NCBI GenBank assembly: GCA_963773665.1
Contig: CAVZBZ010000002.1
Coordinates: forward strand, 1,184,739 to 1,248,738
Origin: DATJLY01 sp963773665
GTDB lineage: Bacteria; Pseudomonadota; Alphaproteobacteria; ATCC43930; CGMCC-115725
DNA length: 64,000 nucleotides
Reading direction: 5' to 3'
Below are positions 26,978 through 36,433 of this stretch, one piece after another (the first letter of the stretch is position 1; every line of letters begins with the position of its first letter). A program made the position numbers and the translations under genes. The notes below the pieces were generated by a model. The model saw nothing but the letters and a program-made list of their open reading frames with translations, was not told the DNA's origin and made no database searches.

Positions 26978-27274
26978 CTACACATCAAACGTTTGCCCGC
27001 ACGTCTCGCATGTGGCGGCATCTATTGGAACAGGTCTCAGCGCCCCCCGCGCACCGCGTTCGACCCAGCAACTGGGGCATACGTATTTACCGCCGAGGGA
27101 GACTTGATAATTCGCAAAGCGATGCGGCGCGCGGCGCGCCGCATCGCGCTCCGCCTTCTTCTCCGTTATCCGCGCCTCCAATTCGAGTATTTCGCGCTGA
27201 AGATCAGATACGCGCGCTTGCGCCTGCTCCGCTATCTGTTGGGCTATCTCGCGAAGCCGCGATTCTATCGACAT
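26978..27274 (-). CDS. coiled-coil zinc-ribbon protein, hypothetical
   Basis: 98 residues from MSIESRLREIAQQIAEQAQA. The N-terminal 50 residues form a heptad-rich helix (VSDLQREILELEARITEKKA). The C-terminal part carries two cysteine pairs, VCPSCW and CETCGQTF, a zinc ribbon. The short start was chosen over upstream in-frame codons because the extension is basic and low-complexity. It may be DNA- or RNA-associated; function unknown. Confidence 0.6.
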   Translation of the reverse strand: MSIESRLREIAQQIAEQAQARVSDLQREILELEARITEKKAERDAARRAPHRFANYQVSLGGKYVCPSCWVERGARGALRPVPIDAATCETCGQTFDV

Positions 27275-27282
27275 GACCCCCC

Positions 27283-27486
27283 CTAACTGTCTCGCTTGTG
27301 TAGTCCCTTTATCCACACCCCCGCAGCGGCGGTGCCGATACTCAGCCAGATCGTCGGCGCTTCTGCGTGGGGGCCGAGGAAGATCATCGCAGGCCAGATG
27401 AGAATTAAGAATATGCAGAAGGCTACCCCTGCCGTGAGAACCACGTACGCTATGAGGGGGTTGTAAAGTGGCGCGTCGATCTTCAC
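27283..27486 (-). CDS. small two-helix membrane protein, hypothetical
   Basis: 67 residues: MKIDAPLYNPLIAYVVLTAG, a hydrophobic stretch through VAFCIFLILIWPAMIFL, then PTIWLSIGTAAAGVWIKGL. Two transmembrane helices are likely. It lies 8 bp upstream of the coiled-coil gene in the same direction. No family recognised. Confidence 0.5.
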   Translation of the reverse strand: MKIDAPLYNPLIAYVVLTAGVAFCIFLILIWPAMIFLGPHAEAPTIWLSIGTAAAGVWIKGLHKRDS

Positions 27487-27500
27487 TGAGTCGTTCTCCC

Positions 27501-27809
27501 TCAGCTTTGGGTGCGATATTTTTCCGCCATCGCCATAGCCACAAACTTATGTCGGCCTTGGCGATCGACACTGGTATCGTTGCGCGCGCACCATTCAGGG
27601 AATGTGTCCGGGTCGATATATACACGCTCGGTCATGTGTCCCTCAGCCTGCGTGGCCTTTTCCATTTCTTCGGCGTGCTTCAGCCACTCTTTCCAAGTGG
27701 CGGGCATTTTGTCGGCGTCTGTGAAGATAAGCAAAAGAGCCTGATAATCTTCCTCCCTAAACCATGCGAGACCAACAACTCGGGGTTGGTATCCTGCGAT
27801 TTTAGCCAT
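27501..27809 (-). CDS. hypothetical protein, 102 aa
   Basis: MAKIAGYQPRVVGLAWFREE start, then LLLIFTDADKMPATWKEWLKHAEEMEKATQ and a C-terminal IDPDTFPEWCARNDTSVDRQ. It resembles small uncharacterised proteins seen in rhizobial accessory DNA. A long in-frame upstream extension is rejected because it reads as low-complexity. First gene of a three-gene minus-strand run (27809 to 26978). Confidence 0.6.
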   Translation of the reverse strand: MAKIAGYQPRVVGLAWFREEDYQALLLIFTDADKMPATWKEWLKHAEEMEKATQAEGHMTERVYIDPDTFPEWCARNDTSVDRQGRHKFVAMAMAEKYRTQS

Positions 27810-27897
27810 GACCTCGCTCCTAAGGTTCTTGGCAACCCCTAGGATAGCATTGCCGGCGTTCAGGGCGAATCCGATCCAGTTGTGCGAGGCTACGGGT

Positions 27898-28053
27898 ATG
27901 GCTCCTAGATCGAAGCGCCCGACCACCACCCCCGAGCAAGAGGGAATCGAAATGCGGCCCGACGCATGGCCGCGCTTCGTGCGGGCGCTAAAGACGATCG
28001 CCCGGCACACGCCGAAAGATCGGATCCAGAAGAAGGCCAAGCGCGCGCGTTAG
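27898..28053 (+). CDS. small basic hypothetical protein
   Basis: 51 residues, MAPRSKRPTTTPEQEGIEMR to the lysine/arginine-rich end QKKAKRAR. Such short basic proteins are frequent in alphaproteobacterial accessory regions. It is divergent from the 102-aa gene. Evidence is limited to an open frame and composition. Confidence 0.4.
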   Translation: MAPRSKRPTTTPEQEGIEMRPDAWPRFVRALKTIARHTPKDRIQKKAKRAR

Positions 28054-28171
28054 GGGCGCGTTCGCCCGCGCCTCGGGACTCGTATCCAGTAAAAGGTTTT
28101 GGGGCGGTAGCTGCCGTCCGGGCAGAATCTTCGCCTCAACCCAGACAATCTGCCATGTGAGGCTCGCGCGC

Positions 28172-29104
28172 CTAGGCTTGCGAGTTGCCTTCGTTGCGGT
28201 CAGTCCGCCGATAGGTGAGTCGCTTACCCGGCGCGCCTTTCAGCGCCTTCGCCATGCGTTCTGCGTCGTCCACCCCGAGGCCCTCGCGTTCGTTGTAGCG
28301 GAAGTCGAATTCTGCGAGGTAGCGGTGCAAATGCTGCGCGCTGACATGGTGATAGACGCCATAAACGCCGCGCTTGAGGATGCTGAAATAGCCCTCGACG
28401 GTGTTGGTATGCCAGAAGTGGCCGCGCACGTATTCCTCGGCTGAGTGGTTCACGGAACCGTGTCCGGCAAAATCCTTGTCCAGCGGCCAATAGACCGGCG
28501 CTTCGTCGGTCATTAGGTAGGACGCCTTATCAACCTCTTTCGTGATCGTGTCGCGCAGGGTCGCGCCCGTCACATTGGCGATATGGCGCGAGCGCACCTT
28601 TCCGTCGCGCTCCACCAGCGACAGAACAACCTCTTTGGGCGGGACGTGGTTCTTACGGTTCTTGGCCTTTCCGCCCATGTAGGTTTCGTCGATTTCCACG
28701 ACCTTGTTTTGACCGCCCATAGGAGGGAGCACGGTGCCGTCCCTCATCGCCTCTCTAATGCGATGGCACATGAACCAGGCTGTTTTGTAGGTGACGCCCA
28801 GCATGCGCTCGATCTGTTTTGCGCTGACGCCCTTCTTGCTCGAAACCATCATGTGGAAGGCAAACAGCCACTTGTTGAGCGGCAGGTGCGAACCCTCAAA
28901 GATGGTGCCGACCGTTACCGTGAATTGATCGAAACAGGCCGCGCACTTGTAGAGTCCGTCGCGGTGCGCTTCGCCGTTAAGTTCGGTCGCGTTGTCGATC
29001 TCGCCGCAATGCGGGCACGTCGGGCCATCGGGCCAAAGCAACCCCTCAAGCCACTCGCGGGCCTTCGTGGCGTCCTGAAATACGGGATTGTCGCAAATGT
29101 TCAT
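28172..29104 (-). CDS. IS1595-family (ISXO2-like) transposase
   Basis: 310 residues. The N-terminal zinc ribbon CPHCGE...CAACFDQF precedes the ISXO2-like catalytic core with VEIDETYMGGKAKNRK, a second acidic site YLMTDEAPVYW and HTNTVEGYFSILKRGVYGVYHH. It appears full length and intact. Element ends could not be fixed: no convincing inverted repeats were found by eye in 28060-28170 and 29105-29210. IS1595 elements often carry passenger genes, which may explain the small genes to its left. Confidence 0.85.
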   Translation of the reverse strand: MNICDNPVFQDATKAREWLEGLLWPDGPTCPHCGEIDNATELNGEAHRDGLYKCAACFDQFTVTVGTIFEGSHLPLNKWLFAFHMMVSSKKGVSAKQIERMLGVTYKTAWFMCHRIREAMRDGTVLPPMGGQNKVVEIDETYMGGKAKNRKNHVPPKEVVLSLVERDGKVRSRHIANVTGATLRDTITKEVDKASYLMTDEAPVYWPLDKDFAGHGSVNHSAEEYVRGHFWHTNTVEGYFSILKRGVYGVYHHVSAQHLHRYLAEFDFRYNEREGLGVDDAERMAKALKGAPGKRLTYRRTDRNEGNSQA

Positions 29105-29213
29105 GGCCGTTCTCCGACGATGCGGCCATTCTACCTATAGCGGTACGGTTTGTAAAGTATATATTTGCCCATTTCCACATGTCTTTCTAAAAGTGGGTGC
29201 GTGTCAGGAGGAA

Positions 29214-30179
29214 ATGGACGCCGGATATCGATGGATTCTTAAGCCATCATCAAATGATGAAGCTTGGAAAACAGTCATAGTCGAACCGCCCATTACGGTT
29301 ACCGAGGTCGCTCGATCCGGGGAAACCGTCGCGGTGACACTGAAAGGCGGATTCACATTAAACACGGCAGACGCCTGTGGGCCCGGCATAAGCCTAAGCA
29401 AGTTTCGATATAATACCGGTCTTCGTCTCTCGGTGCTCGGCATTCCTTTTTTCCGGTTGGAATTTGGAAGATTAAAGGGAGACAAATTCCAGCAATACCA
29501 AGATTTGTGCTCGTTTGTCGTCGAATGTGACGCGCTAAGCACGCGACTAAACATGGATCGCAGCGGATACAACGAAGATGACGCTATTGCTGCGGCGTTC
29601 GAAAAAGCGACCAAGAAAGCGTTCGACCTTTTTAGCCAGACGGATCAGTACAAGAACTTCATGGAGAAGAAGCGTCGAGAGGATGAAAAGACAAAAGGAA
29701 AATTTTTGAATGAACGAAAAACGGCGCTGAATTCCCCTTCGCAAGAATATGTGTGCGTAGACAGGCCCGGCGGTGAAACCGTGTTACACCGAAAGCCAGA
29801 GAATGAGGCAGATACATTAGCGCTGTTCTGGAAGCTGGAGGCCCTTGGACGCACCCCCTTCGTCCAGTTCGTATCGCTCGAACACACTTCCCAGAGCGGG
29901 ATCGATGTAATTGCCACTTTTCAGGAGAGTGAAGACAGTCAGCTCAGGATAATGGAAGCGGTAGAATTTGAATACCGATTCGAAAATTACTTAGCTCATG
30001 GGCACAATCCGAAACAGACCTCGCTGATTATTTGCTGGGAGATTCGTGATAACAGCAAGCTTCACAAAATTTGCGATTATCATTACCGAGCTGAAGTCAA
30101 CATGCAGATACTGCCGGTTTTCGAAATATCAAAATTTCCGGGTGTCCGGATTAAGAAACGAAGTGAAATAGATTGGTAG
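29214..30179 (+). CDS. possible C-terminal half of a GHKL-ATPase protein with nuclease-like end
   Basis: 321 residues from MDAGYRWILKPSSNDEAW; AGGAGG lies immediately upstream. The middle part, GLRLSVLGIPFFRLEFGRL followed by VVECDALSTRLNMDRSGYNE, resembles the segment after the ATPase domain in MORC/Hsp90-like bacterial proteins. The C-terminal GIDVIATFQ, VEFEYRFENYLAHGHN and TSLIICWEIRD could be a restriction-nuclease-like fold (tentative). It is AT-rich like the fragment at 25645-26329, to which it may once have been joined. Confidence 0.5.
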   Translation: MDAGYRWILKPSSNDEAWKTVIVEPPITVTEVARSGETVAVTLKGGFTLNTADACGPGISLSKFRYNTGLRLSVLGIPFFRLEFGRLKGDKFQQYQDLCSFVVECDALSTRLNMDRSGYNEDDAIAAAFEKATKKAFDLFSQTDQYKNFMEKKRREDEKTKGKFLNERKTALNSPSQEYVCVDRPGGETVLHRKPENEADTLALFWKLEALGRTPFVQFVSLEHTSQSGIDVIATFQESEDSQLRIMEAVEFEYRFENYLAHGHNPKQTSLIICWEIRDNSKLHKICDYHYRAEVNMQILPVFEISKFPGVRIKKRSEIDW

Positions 30180-30241
30180 ATGCGAACAACCCTTTTTGCT
30201 CCTTGGGAGCAGGCGCGAGGCGCATCAAAAAAGTAGAACTG

Positions 30242-31594
30242 TTATTTCTTCATATCGAGGAGCGTCGTGGAAGCCAGAACGGACAACTCCCATATGGTTG
30301 AGCACTCGATCTCCCCGTCGCGCTCAAACCAATGTGTAGCGCCGGGTATCAGGTCAAAAGAGATGGGATACGCCGCCAATGGGTTGTGAAAGACTTCCAG
30401 CTCCTGACACCACGCTTCCCCGCCGGGCCACAGCGCCGCGTATTCGTCGCTCAACACATCAAGCTTAAACGGTATCGACGCCAGCGCACCAGGCGTTCGA
30501 TCGAACAGAACGCCGTCGCGCACCATCGTAAGCCCCGGCGGACGCCAACCCGCAAGGAGTCCCATGCGATTGAACTTTGAAAAGGTCGCCGCATTGCTGA
30601 AAATCACCGCAGACAGGTGTGCCATCGACGGATCGCGAAACAATCCGGCCGGGATTTTCTGGTTACCTGCCAGCGCACTGACGCGATTTGACACCGCTCG
30701 TCTGCCGCCCGGGCCTTCGATAATCTGCGGGTGAACGCCATACAGGTAACAGGGAAGAGCTTCGCGGCTCCATACCATCGAACTCGGCGCTTGAAAATCC
30801 GCAAGGGCCAAGGCAAATGAATGGCCCCGCACATGGGGTGCCTTTTCGTACTCACGTTGCAATTTGCTGCGCAGCGTTTTGGCGAAGCGCACGGCAGGTG
30901 CCCCCAGCAAGCGCTCGGAGCGATCTTCGGGCGCATGAGCGGGAGCCGCGAATCCCTGGGTACGCCCATCCTTGGGATTGGCAGTGACAGCTTCGACCCA
31001 ACAAGCGTGACCATCGCGCTCGATGAAGAAATCGGGTGAAGGATGGTTCTGCGAGACGCTCATTCCCTGCTCGCGAAAGCACGCCAAGAGGTATAGCTCC
31101 CAGAGTCGGGAATCGAAGTTCCCGGTTTGGAAATCTGGGACGAAATTGTCATCCGGCTTCGGCATGGCGAGATACACTTCGCCGAGCGTCATCAGCGCCG
31201 GAAAATGCGTCCACGTCCCGGTCAACAGCTTGAAGTGATCACCCGCAGCCTTCTTCCCGGCAGTAAACAGCGCCGGTCTGCGTTTCTCGCCGGGCGGCAG
31301 GGGTTCGGGCGGGTCTTCCGGCCGCATGGCTCCTGCAACGGCCGCCGCCGCCTCGTCCGGCGACGCGTGGTCGCCGCTCTCTTGAGTGATGACAAAACGA
31401 TGATCAACCCTTCTGCGCAGCACGATGGTGCGAAAAGACCGTCCGGTGGGATCGACCAGGACTGCACCAACGGCACCGGCGCGCGGCGACTTCCATGCCG
31501 CTTGAAAAGCGTCATGGCCAAAGTTAGGGCCGTGAGTCAACGACAAGGTATAAATGCTGAATTCGCGTTCACTGATCGGCTGGATTGTCAGCAT
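30242..31594 (-). CDS. PD-(D/E)xK-like protein in the YhaO/YhaN operon, function unknown
   Basis: 450 residues; no named family recognised. The centre (about 160-210) reads SRLWELYLLACFREQGMSVS, then NHPSPDFFIERDGHACWVEAV, that is E-(n)-PD-(11)-E, the skeleton of a PD-(D/E)xK nuclease, although the final lysine is replaced (VEAV). The N- and C-terminal thirds have no recognised domain. It is the third gene of the operon (18 bp after the SMC-like gene), so a joint role with the metallophosphoesterase/ATPase pair is inferred. Confidence 0.6.
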   Translation of the reverse strand: MLTIQPISEREFSIYTLSLTHGPNFGHDAFQAAWKSPRAGAVGAVLVDPTGRSFRTIVLRRRVDHRFVITQESGDHASPDEAAAAVAGAMRPEDPPEPLPPGEKRRPALFTAGKKAAGDHFKLLTGTWTHFPALMTLGEVYLAMPKPDDNFVPDFQTGNFDSRLWELYLLACFREQGMSVSQNHPSPDFFIERDGHACWVEAVTANPKDGRTQGFAAPAHAPEDRSERLLGAPAVRFAKTLRSKLQREYEKAPHVRGHSFALALADFQAPSSMVWSREALPCYLYGVHPQIIEGPGGRRAVSNRVSALAGNQKIPAGLFRDPSMAHLSAVIFSNAATFSKFNRMGLLAGWRPPGLTMVRDGVLFDRTPGALASIPFKLDVLSDEYAALWPGGEAWCQELEVFHNPLAAYPISFDLIPGATHWFERDGEIECSTIWELSVLASTTLLDMKK

Positions 31595-31612
31595 TCGCGC
31601 TTGTCATCCCCG

Positions 31613-34600
31613 TTACGCAGCAGATTTTTGCCAATCCAAAAGGGAGACAACATTTACCGATTTCCCGAGAGTGCGCTCCGCAATATCCACCAGATGCCAG
31701 TGGTGCGTAAAAAACAGAATCTGAGTCTTGTGAGCCAACTGACCCAGCACCTCAAACCCTGCCGTCGCGCGAGCATCATCGAAATTGATGAATAGGTCAT
31801 CGGCGACGAAGGGAAGAGCGTCCGCTCGACCAAGATAATCTTCGACCGAAGCCACGCGCAGGGCCAGATAGAGTTGATCGGCTGTACCGGTGCTCATGCC
31901 GCCAACGCGGACCAGCTCGCCGCCGGGCCGAAGTCCTGCCAATTGGGCATTGTCGTTCTCATCGAATTCGACCCGGAGATCGGTGAAAGAGCCCCCCGTG
32001 AGCGTGGCGAAGGCTTCCCCGGCACGCTTGAGCAGAGGCGCTTGTTTTTCGCGCCGATAGCGTTCTACGGCCCATTGAAGCATGGTAGCGGCGGAACGAA
32101 CTCGCACGTATTGTTCGGCCACCTCCCGAAGTTCTGCGAGCGCTGCTTGTCTGGCCGCGGCGGCATCTGCTGCACGGTCGTCTCCGCCGATGGTATCAAG
32201 TGCGCTTCTCGTCTGGGTTCGGTGTTCCGCAGCCTCGGTAATCCGCCCGCGCAAATCCTTCAGATTCTGTTCCAGCGTCTGCTCACGGGCGCTTACCTGA
32301 TCGATTTCGACCGCTTCACATTCCTGAGACAACTCAGCTAGCGGCAATCCGTCACCTTCCTTGGCGAGCGCGTCCAAAACCCGCAGACGTTCGTTCCCAA
32401 GTTCCCGAAACTTGTCGGAGTTATAGATTGCGGTCTTGAGTTGATCGATGTCCTTGGCCTCGGCGGCTTCCTGAAGGTGTTGAATTGTCTCACGAGCCTC
32501 GCGCCCGGACGCGCTGCATTCCTCGATTTTCTTTTGCAGCGCCAAAATTGCCGCGTCCTTGGTCTTCTGCTGCTCGCGGACTCGTTTTGCGGCTTCAAGC
32601 CGGCGTTCCAGCTCAAGGACAGCGTCCTCGGGGCTGAGTTTCGCAAGATCACTTGCGACAACGTCCACGATAGCGGCAACATCCTGTGCAAAAACATCGA
32701 CATCTCTTTCGATCTTCTCGATGCGCTCATGCCGCAGTTCGTGGATTTTGACCGCGATCTCGCGCATTTGATCGATGGCGTCAAGCTGGGTTGTGGCGGC
32801 CTCCGGCTGCGTATCGGCAGCAAGTCCAAGGAGTTCAATGGCGGCAGCCCAGTCCGTCTGCCAGCCGCGCCACGCCGCGTCTGCCGTTTCTAGTGCGGCG
32901 GCCTTGCGGACAGCATCGGCTTTCATTTTGCGAAGCCGTTCCTCCGCTTGCCGCCGGTTGGCAGCGTCCTTTTCGTGCTGGCTTTGAACAGCGCTCGCAG
33001 CCTCCATGACGACGCGTAATGGCTGGCCGTCGAGAGCACCGGTTTTACCGGTAACTGCTTCCAATTCCGCGAGAATGCGAGCCGTGGTATTCGCCTCATC
33101 TTCTCGCAAAGCCTCCAGTTGACGGTCGGCCACCTCCCGCCGCCCGATGGCCTCAAGTATTTCATTCCGGGAGGTAAACCACTCAAGCATCAAGTCCGGC
33201 GCAAGCGGTTCGAACGAAGCACCTGCCCACATTCCTTTCCAAGCGGACTCCAAGGTGCGGTTTTCTTCGGCAAGTGCACCTTCCTCTTCACGCAAACCTT
33301 CGAGCAATTCCTGCTGCCCGGCAATCTGACGGACGGTCAAGGTGATCTGAGCGGCCGCCTGCGCATTATCGAAACGACGATCCGCCAAAGCGTCCGCAGC
33401 CGTGACGGCGGTTTCATAGGTGTTGGTCAGATCGGCCTCTGTGCCACTAAACGCACGGATGTCCTTCTCAGGAACCGGAACGCCTTCGACAAAGCGCTTC
33501 CGGATTAGCGACCAGCCGGAATCACGCAAGTCGCGCGCGTCAACAACGTCCTTTGGGGCGATCGCATCCTCGTCGTGGGCAAGCCGCTCGTGAGCCTTTT
33601 GATGTCTTGCCAGCTCCTGCTCTGCGGTTCGGATACGTTCTCGACAAGTCTGCATCCGCTGGTCGGCGTTGCGCCGGTCGTCACGATGATCTTGTATTGC
33701 GTCGCGCGTGGGCACCGGCGTCGAGGCCAACGCCTGCTCGTCGCCTATCCGCGGCTTGAGGGTCTTAAGGCGGCGGTCGATACCGGCTTTTGCCTCCCGG
33801 CTTTCGGTTTCGGCGGATTTTATCCGTGAGGCAATATCGCCGCTCTCGCGGATAGCTTTGACCACGGCTGCCAGTTTCGAAACATCGACGGGTGTGCCTA
33901 TGCCGTCGATCTCTTGCTGTACGTCAGCGATCTGACCTGCCAGTTCGTCAACGGCGGCCCTTGCATTGCTGACTCCGGACGCTCGCTCTCCACGGGAACT
34001 GATGAGCGTGCGAAGGACGGTAATCTTCGTACGCGGCGGAATCCGCTTGACCAACGTTTCTACGTCGTCAGCTTTCCATTCCAGTTCCCCGGCGAGCCGC
34101 CGCAGATTGTCCTCCGCGCTTGCCAGTTCGGCGAGGCGATTAGGCAAATCTATCTTTTCCTTCTGCACTTCGATGCGGCGTTTATGGAACTCCTGTATGT
34201 CGTCCTCGCGGATCAGAAGCTCCTCGTTGCAGACCAGCGCTTTACGCTGCTCCTGCTCAGTTTCGAGTTGCTCATCAAGAGTCTCGAAGCGTGTCGTCGC
34301 ACCCAACTGTTCACGTTCCGCCGCATCAAGTGTCGATGCGGCGTCCTCGGGAAGCGGTATGACTTCACCCAGCGCTTTGATCTCATCATCGAGTGCCGTG
34401 ATCTTGCGGATATCCCGGTAAACACGGCGGATGCGGCTCAGCTTGCGTTGCTCGCGCGAGATTTCCTCGTTCTGCTTTTCAAGGCCGTTGTAGGCTTCCT
34501 GCGCATCGTCAAAAGCACGTTTCACTTCCTGCCACTTGGTTGCCGTGACGGTGTGCTCGCGAAGCGCCTTCTCGGCAGCGTCTAGGCGGTCCTGCGCTTG

Positions 34601-35155
34601 GTAATATTTCCTGTGCGCTGCCTTCCGTGAGGCCCATAGGCCGTCCGCTTCAGCGACGAGGGCTTTGAGCCGGTCGCGCAGCCCTGAGAGTCCGGCGCCA
34701 GCGGAGAACAGCATCTGGCCGACTTCATCTTTCGCGTCGAGTATTTCTCGGCCGCCTTGGCGAAGGCGCTCATGATCGAGGCTGAACATGCGTGCAAAGA
34801 AAGCCCGATCGGCCCCGGCTAGAAACGGGGCCAGTGCGCCAGCGCCTCCCGTGACGGGCACGTCATTCGGGGTCTGTAGTGTATCCTTGGTTCCCTTGCG
34901 GCGCCGAATCTCCAAAGTCTTCCCGCCGTTCTCTAGGACAGCGCCAACTCTCATGGTTCCGTAATCGTGCAGGAAGTTGTAGCGCGAGTTGCCGGGTATC
35001 CCGAAAAGCAAGTCCTCGATGGCGGACAGCGCCGTCGATTTTCCGGCCTCATTCGGCCCGAACACGATATGGATGTCGGAATCTCTCGCCGGTAGCACGA
35101 GCTGCGTATCGGTGAACAGGCCATATCGTATAAGATCGAGTCGCTGAATTCGCAT
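31613..35155 (-). CDS. SMC-like AAA ATPase, YhaN family
   Basis: 1180 residues, intact. N-terminal half-ATPase with Walker A VFGPNEAGKSTALSAIEDLL and family segment SRYNFLHDYGTMRVG. A very long coiled coil follows (about 190-1000, for example LDEQLETEQEQRKALVCNEE). The C-terminal ABC signature GGMSTGTADQLYLALRVA and Walker B LPFVADDLFINFDD complete the ATPase. The organisation matches YhaN/SbcC-like DNA-processing ATPases that bind a Mre11-type phosphoesterase, here the preceding gene (3-bp gap). Expected role: ATP-gated DNA end or structure processing. Confidence 0.9.
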   Translation of the reverse strand: MRIQRLDLIRYGLFTDTQLVLPARDSDIHIVFGPNEAGKSTALSAIEDLLFGIPGNSRYNFLHDYGTMRVGAVLENGGKTLEIRRRKGTKDTLQTPNDVPVTGGAGALAPFLAGADRAFFARMFSLDHERLRQGGREILDAKDEVGQMLFSAGAGLSGLRDRLKALVAEADGLWASRKAAHRKYYQAQDRLDAAEKALREHTVTATKWQEVKRAFDDAQEAYNGLEKQNEEISREQRKLSRIRRVYRDIRKITALDDEIKALGEVIPLPEDAASTLDAAEREQLGATTRFETLDEQLETEQEQRKALVCNEELLIREDDIQEFHKRRIEVQKEKIDLPNRLAELASAEDNLRRLAGELEWKADDVETLVKRIPPRTKITVLRTLISSRGERASGVSNARAAVDELAGQIADVQQEIDGIGTPVDVSKLAAVVKAIRESGDIASRIKSAETESREAKAGIDRRLKTLKPRIGDEQALASTPVPTRDAIQDHRDDRRNADQRMQTCRERIRTAEQELARHQKAHERLAHDEDAIAPKDVVDARDLRDSGWSLIRKRFVEGVPVPEKDIRAFSGTEADLTNTYETAVTAADALADRRFDNAQAAAQITLTVRQIAGQQELLEGLREEEGALAEENRTLESAWKGMWAGASFEPLAPDLMLEWFTSRNEILEAIGRREVADRQLEALREDEANTTARILAELEAVTGKTGALDGQPLRVVMEAASAVQSQHEKDAANRRQAEERLRKMKADAVRKAAALETADAAWRGWQTDWAAAIELLGLAADTQPEAATTQLDAIDQMREIAVKIHELRHERIEKIERDVDVFAQDVAAIVDVVASDLAKLSPEDAVLELERRLEAAKRVREQQKTKDAAILALQKKIEECSASGREARETIQHLQEAAEAKDIDQLKTAIYNSDKFRELGNERLRVLDALAKEGDGLPLAELSQECEAVEIDQVSAREQTLEQNLKDLRGRITEAAEHRTQTRSALDTIGGDDRAADAAAARQAALAELREVAEQYVRVRSAATMLQWAVERYRREKQAPLLKRAGEAFATLTGGSFTDLRVEFDENDNAQLAGLRPGGELVRVGGMSTGTADQLYLALRVASVEDYLGRADALPFVADDLFINFDDARATAGFEVLGQLAHKTQILFFTHHWHLVDIAERTLGKSVNVVSLLDWQKSAA

Positions 35156-35158
35156 GGC

Positions 35159-36433
35159 TCAATCCTCCTGCGACGTTAGGCGGGCGTTGAGGTAGCCCCG
35201 GACGTGCGTGATGAGAGCGGGATAGTCGGCCTGAACCGCCGCCTTCAGGGCGGCATCTTCAATCTCGTCGCGTATATCGGGTGGCAGCTTGCGGGCCAGT
35301 TCACCGACATCCGCTTCCAGTTGATCGAGTAATTCGGGATCAGCGGCTGCCCCTCCCAGCATGCGATGAAGTTCCCCCAACGCATCCTCGCGTCCAGCAA
35401 GCAACGCCTGATCGAGCCGGGGTTCTGTCGCGATGACAACGCGCTCGATCCATGCCACGGCGTCACCGAACCCAAGTGCGGCGGCCTGCGCTTCGGCGAG
35501 AAGATTTTCGGTTGATACCAGAAGATGGTCATGGATATCGGTACGGCCGGTCAGCTCGATGCGGCACGCGAGCAATCGGCCATCAGCGCCTTCGTCGATC
35601 GCTTCCTCGACGGCTTTCCGCAAGCGCTCCAATGCCTCAGCATTGCGGTCACAGCCATCGACGCTGACTTTGAGATGTGCCCAGCGGACGACATCGGTGT
35701 ACAGCGGAGCAAATTCGACGATCTCACGATCCTCGACAGAGACGAGGCACGCGCCCTTGGGACCTGTCTCGCGGATATGCCGTCCCTGTAGGTTTCCGGG
35801 GAAAACCACATGGGGGTTCTGATGGAGAACAACCCCGTGATGAACATGACCGAGCGCCCAATAATCGTAGCCCTTGGTGACAAGGTCATCGAGTTTGCAT
35901 GGTGCGTAGTTCGCATGGCCGTCCATGCCGCCCATGCCGGTGTGCAGAACGCCGATGTTGAAGACGCCGTTGACCGGCTCTGGATACGTGGCGGCGAGGT
36001 TGTCGGTGACATCGCGTTGTCGGAAGCTCTGGCCATGAAGCGCAACACCCAACTCCTTAAGAGTGAACGTCTCAGGCTTGCGCGCGGAAAAAACATTGAC
36101 GCCCTCGGGCATGCTCAAGCGGCGGGTGATCTGGCTTTCTGCATCGTGGTTACCGTAGAGGACGAAGGCCGGAATGTTCGCTTTCGCGAGGCGGCCCATT
36201 TGGCGAGCGAAGAATAGCCCAGTCTGATAATCCCGCCAGTCGCCGTCATATAGATCGCCCGCGATCACAACGAAATCGACCTTTTGGTCAATCGCCTCGC
36301 TCATAAGGTTGTCGAATGCTTGGCGTGTCGCCGTGCGAATGCACTCGACCGCAGGTCCGTCATAGCCGGCAAGCCCCTTCAAGGGACTGTCGAGGTGTAT
36401 GTCCGCGGTATGTATGAAGGTAAAGGATGTCAT
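35159..36433 (-). CDS. metallophosphoesterase, YhaO/SbcD-like nuclease subunit
   Basis: 424 residues. Phosphoesterase motifs in order: HTADIHLDSPL, IAGDLYDGDW, YGNHDAES, VLHTGMGG and LGHVHHG, all with the metal-binding residues. The C-terminal helical region probably binds the coiled coil of the SMC-like partner. First gene of the three-gene operon; the AT-rich gap at 36434-36794 should hold its promoter. Confidence 0.92.
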   Translation of the reverse strand: MTSFTFIHTADIHLDSPLKGLAGYDGPAVECIRTATRQAFDNLMSEAIDQKVDFVVIAGDLYDGDWRDYQTGLFFARQMGRLAKANIPAFVLYGNHDAESQITRRLSMPEGVNVFSARKPETFTLKELGVALHGQSFRQRDVTDNLAATYPEPVNGVFNIGVLHTGMGGMDGHANYAPCKLDDLVTKGYDYWALGHVHHGVVLHQNPHVVFPGNLQGRHIRETGPKGACLVSVEDREIVEFAPLYTDVVRWAHLKVSVDGCDRNAEALERLRKAVEEAIDEGADGRLLACRIELTGRTDIHDHLLVSTENLLAEAQAAALGFGDAVAWIERVVIATEPRLDQALLAGREDALGELHRMLGGAAADPELLDQLEADVGELARKLPPDIRDEIEDAALKAAVQADYPALITHVRGYLNARLTSQED

